Source: Synanceia verrucosa
Taxonomy: Eukaryota; Chordata; Actinopteri; Perciformes; Synanceiidae
Reading direction: 5' to 3'
Assembly (NCBI GenBank): GCA_029721515.1
Contig: CM056553.1
Span: 5,556,849-5,620,848 of the forward strand
DNA: 64,000 bases
The notes below the pieces were generated by a model, which saw only the letters and a program-made list of their open reading frames with translations, had not been told where the DNA came from and made no database searches. Below, one piece after another: positions 60,775 through 64,000 of this stretch. Every line of letters starts with the position of its first letter. The stretch's first letter is position 1. Made by a program: the position numbers and the translations under genes.

Positions 60775-61974
60775 TTCTGCTAATTTATACTTTCACTCCA
60801 CTATATTTCAGGGTAAATGTTGTCAATTTTACACACCACAATTATTCGATAATTTTATTTATTTACTGTGCATAACCAGATGAATAATAATATAGATTAA
60901 AATTATATTAAGCCACTCAAACACATATAGTATAAAAAATTAGATTAGATGAAATTAATTCCAATTCAACACTAAAATTAGCACTAAAATAAAACATTAA
61001 TCTATCAATACTTATTTTATTGATACTTGAGTGAAAATTAATATGCATGTATTTGCATGCAATTAATAGTGTATTTCTACACTATGGTAGTGCTACTTTT
61101 ACTTTTCAAAATCAGAGTACTTTTTTCCACTACTGCAGGTTTAAATACTCACAGGTCACAGCACAATAGTTCTATATTTAACCTGGTCAGGAAATCCTGT
61201 GGTTACATGAACTGTTGCCTCCAGTCTGCAGCTTCCTAACACAACAGGAAATGTTAGTTTGTTAAGGATTTCTTTTCCACATTCTGTTCTTTTTTTATTA
61301 TAATCTAGTCCATTGTGTGACGTGAAAAAGTACAACCAGACAATCAATAATCAAGGAAATGAGCCAGCAGATGTCGCCCAAAACGCTTGAATGTTCGTGA
61401 CACTTCAACTTAAATAATCACCTTCACCTCTAGCCTCTGTATTTTAATTTAATCAACAATTAAGAAAACACTGTTCTAATCAATATAAATATGCGTCAAC
61501 CAATTCTGATGATTACAGATTTATATAATAATAAAATAATATAATAAAACTACTCAGATAACCTTAATATTCTTATCATATTTTGTGATTTACATGGGGG
61601 AATATCCAGCATATGAGGCTATATGACAACTTTATTTACTACTTGAGTAGCCTACTTCTGCAGAGTATTAACTTTGTTGCGCGCAGATGTTTAATAAGAT
61701 TCAGCGATAAGTGAACTGAATTCCATCCATGAGCTCTGTAGTTTATCATCTAATATTATATCTGCATGTGAAGGGAGAAGGAAAACCGTTCAAGTCGCCT
61801 CATGTTGGGCTGGAGGGTGTTTTCCCGGGCCGTCCATCCCCTTCACAGTTGTCTCACTGCGCTCTGTGCCACGAATCCTCCCTTCCAAAATGAGTTTGGG
61901 AAGTTGTGCGCTCCTCCCTGCTTTGAGTTCGGCTCACAAAAAGACGCTGAACCATGATAATACCATAAGTCCTA
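60408..61974. promoter_or_regulatory. Shared upstream region of tmem144 and gask1b
   Basis: 1.57 kb between two divergent start codons. Contains a (TA)n microsatellite at 60724-60773, AT-rich sequence to about 61760 and a more CpG-rich segment at 61780-61970 just before gask1b. Promoters of both genes are expected here; no core element could be fixed. A minus-strand frame continues open upstream of the tmem144 ATG to 60524, so a longer tmem144 N-terminus is formally possible. Confidence 0.4.
60724..60773. repeat. (TA)n microsatellite
   Basis: About 48 bp of TA repeats, about 320 bp upstream of the tmem144 start codon. Confidence 0.93.
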
Positions 61975-63747
61975 ATGGGGAAGTCTCACTTTTACTGGCT
62001 GATCTCCCCTTTTCTCAGACTAACCAGCAGCTTTCGGAGGTGCCCTCTGTCAAACAGAACTTTGATAATGGCGAGCGCATGTGTAGTTTATTTGTTGGTG
62101 GTGGTTTCACAAGTCGGACACTCTCAGCGACAACGGGACCGGAGGATTGATAAGGACAAGTACCGACATGCCCGTGGATTGTATAATTTGGATATTAATG
62201 ATGCGCCGCCAGACTCTGTGGATTTGGGCTTTGTGGTCCCGACTCGCTCCAACGTGGTGTACATAACGCTAAAGACTAAGCGCGTAAAACCAGTTCATAT
62301 TCGGGGTACAATCAGACCAAAACTGAGGAGAAAAGTGAGAAGGGATAAGCAGGCCAATTCAGCTTTTACACAGGATAAACACGGCACTATGGAGCTGGAC
62401 GCAGGCCAAATGAAGCGCAACTTTGCACCCAAGACAACCAGGGATGTTGATTATAAATCTTTGGATATAACCCACAAATATCACACAGATCCACATGAAG
62501 ACTCTCAAATTAGTTATATCCGAATTTACAGTCAGAGGGCACCGCCGTGGCTCAGCCCACAGGACGTGAAAACCATGCGCTTTCTCGCGGAGGTCAAAGT
62601 TTTACGCATCAAAGAAGTTTCTCGGAGAGACTCTCCGACACTTTTGATATTTGAGGGCGAGACGAGCCTTTCAGTGACCAACCAACGGAGCAATGTGTGT
62701 GGAGGGCAGTGTGGGATCATCAACAGCCCCGTGGACACCACGGAGGTCTTTGCTTTCCATCTGGACAGGGTCCTGGGGCTCAATAGGACATTACCAGCTG
62801 TGAGCAGGAAGTTCAGCTTTTTACATGGTAGGCATGTGACAGAAATGAAGTTCATTCATCACTGTGTGTCATTGCAAGCAGTGAATTATGATAATCAGAC
62901 AGAGGGGAGGAGGGAGCTGGGGATGGATATGTCTGGATGAAGGAGTGACATTTCCAAACTTTATTGGTTGGTTTCCTGCGGAGATTTGGGCTCATTTCTT
63001 TGTACTCTGGGTGAAAAATGCAGATTATAACATAAACATCACAATATCAAAATATTTTCCAGCCTGAAAACATGCTGGAAGTGAATAGAGTTAGGGGTTT
63101 TTGGAGGTAAAGCCTCTGGCTATCAGACTGAGATATGCATAGCATGATACTACCTAATAAGACAGGTCGCTGATGATATGCATTCAAACTTCGCCCAAAC
63201 TTTGTGAATGGCAGCACACTCAGTAATGAGCTCTTCCTATGGCTGCAGCCTGAGATTTAGGGAGATATACATAGTAAGTTCTCCACATCACCACATTATT
63301 CTGTCTGTCTTCACATCTGCAAAGAAATACATTTTTTCCACTTCTGGGTGTCTGATCTGTTTCATTGAACACTAATTTAAAGTGTGTAAAATGATGAGTG
63401 TTGGTCGTCTTAAATATTCAAATTAAAGTGATGTTTGTTAACCAGTGAGATTTTACTGGATGAAAAAGTCACTGGGACTGAGCAGTTGTTGAAATCTGAC
63501 CCTATAATCCTTTCATCCTCCCTCTTTAGATGGCCAACCCTGTCCAGTGGTGTCATGGGATGCATCTCTCTACCCAGAAGGCCTTGTTGCAGGCAGGTCC
63601 ACTGTGAGGTTAACATGGGGGGAGTACCAGAGCTCCCTGAAACAGAGGTGTTGGCATAAAAACATCATCCCGAAGCCTGACTCCGGCTGCTCCACAGTTC
63701 ATCACTATGAGTGGAGTAAACTGGCCCTGTTTGACTTCCTGTTGCAG
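61975..63747 (+). CDS. gask1b: Golgi-associated kinase 1B, coding exons 1-2 (partial)
   Basis: Exon 1 is 61975-62827 (853 nt, phase 1, donor gtaggc); exon 2 is 63530-63747 (218 nt, acceptor cctctttag, donor gtacca). They give 357 residues; the C-terminal kinase-like part lies beyond the window. GASK1 (formerly FAM198) proteins are type II Golgi membrane proteins related to the FAM20 secretory kinases. Features: a short cytoplasmic start (MGKSHFYWLI), a membrane anchor at about residues 31-46 (IMASACVVYLLVVVSQVG), a basic and variable stem (NVVYITLKTKRVKPVHIRGT), SYIRIYSQRAPPWLS, then the family signature FAFHLDRVLGLNRTLPAVSR. Exon 2 carries DGQPCPVVSWDASL, RLTWGEYQ, KQRCW and HHYEWSKLALFDFLLQ. 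Position next to tmem144 favours gask1b over gask1a. Start choice: the 61975 ATG has a weak context; an in-frame ATG at 62068 has a stronger one, but the upstream residues resemble the human N-terminus. Confidence 0.93.
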
Positions 63748-64000
63748 GTACCAAAAAAATGAAAGCTAACTGTTGGTAAAGACGGATTTGATTAATGTTT
63801 AAATTCCTTCCACCTCTCTGTATGTTGGTTTGTTTTGTGCAGTCACAGGCTATGACCGAAGTGACTTTTGCAAACACATTTTTCTGGGGGGACTGAAAAG
63901 ATGACTGTTTCCTGAGTGCAACGCCTGGATCCGATCAGGACACGTCTCCTGAGAGTTCTTAAAAATTCATCCCATGAGCAAACAGAGAAGTTTGAGGAAA
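63748..64000 (+). other. gask1b intron 2 (start)
   Basis: Follows the exon 2 donor. A possible acceptor at 63842 leads into a short frame without GASK1 family residues, so exon 3 is placed outside the window. Confidence 0.55.

Noticed and set aside
63842..63894. gask1b exon 3
   Set aside because: An acceptor-like gtgcag precedes an in-phase frame of only 17 codons ending in a stop, lacking the cysteine-rich residues expected after the exon 2 end in GASK1 proteins.

Overview
The window looks like a teleost fish chromosome. The evidence is short GT-AG exons in long introns, abundant tRNA-headed SINEs, L2-type LINE 3' ends, Tc1/mariner, hAT and TTAA-flanked elements, many microsatellites, and a gene order matching the vertebrate RXFP1-TMEM144-GASK1B block (human 4q32). 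Species was not determined.

Layout: (1) 1-18813 is probably intron 2 of rxfp1 on the minus strand. It holds mostly repeats: a LINE fragment split by a SINE, several TTAA elements, a LINE 3' end, an unexplained minus-strand ORF and a Z-DNA-like microsatellite. (2) 18814-23593 holds the first two coding exons of rxfp1: the signal peptide and the LDL-receptor class A module. Their intron carries a 45-bp minisatellite. (3) 23594-52818 is about 29 kb of repeat-rich intergenic DNA. It contains a nested Tc1/SINE/L2 stack, a hAT element with another element inside it, a long hairpin element, two copies of a TTAAAGCTATAG element, and one small broken gene-like locus at 36756-37156. (4) 52901-60407 is a complete 12-exon tmem144 on the minus strand, 399 codons, all junctions canonical and in phase. 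(5) 61975-63747 holds the first two coding exons of gask1b on the plus strand, head to head with tmem144; the gene runs off the right edge.

The most striking non-genic signal is one dispersed element, flanked by TTAA, with ends reading CTCTTTGAGTGCCA. It occurs at least 14 times here in both orientations, from full length (about 500 bp) to short internally deleted copies, including two inside tmem144 introns.

The three genes do not form a pathway: a relaxin-family receptor, a multi-pass putative carbohydrate transporter and a Golgi kinase-like protein. They are linked by conserved synteny only. All family assignments come from reading translations against remembered vertebrate families; no search was run.
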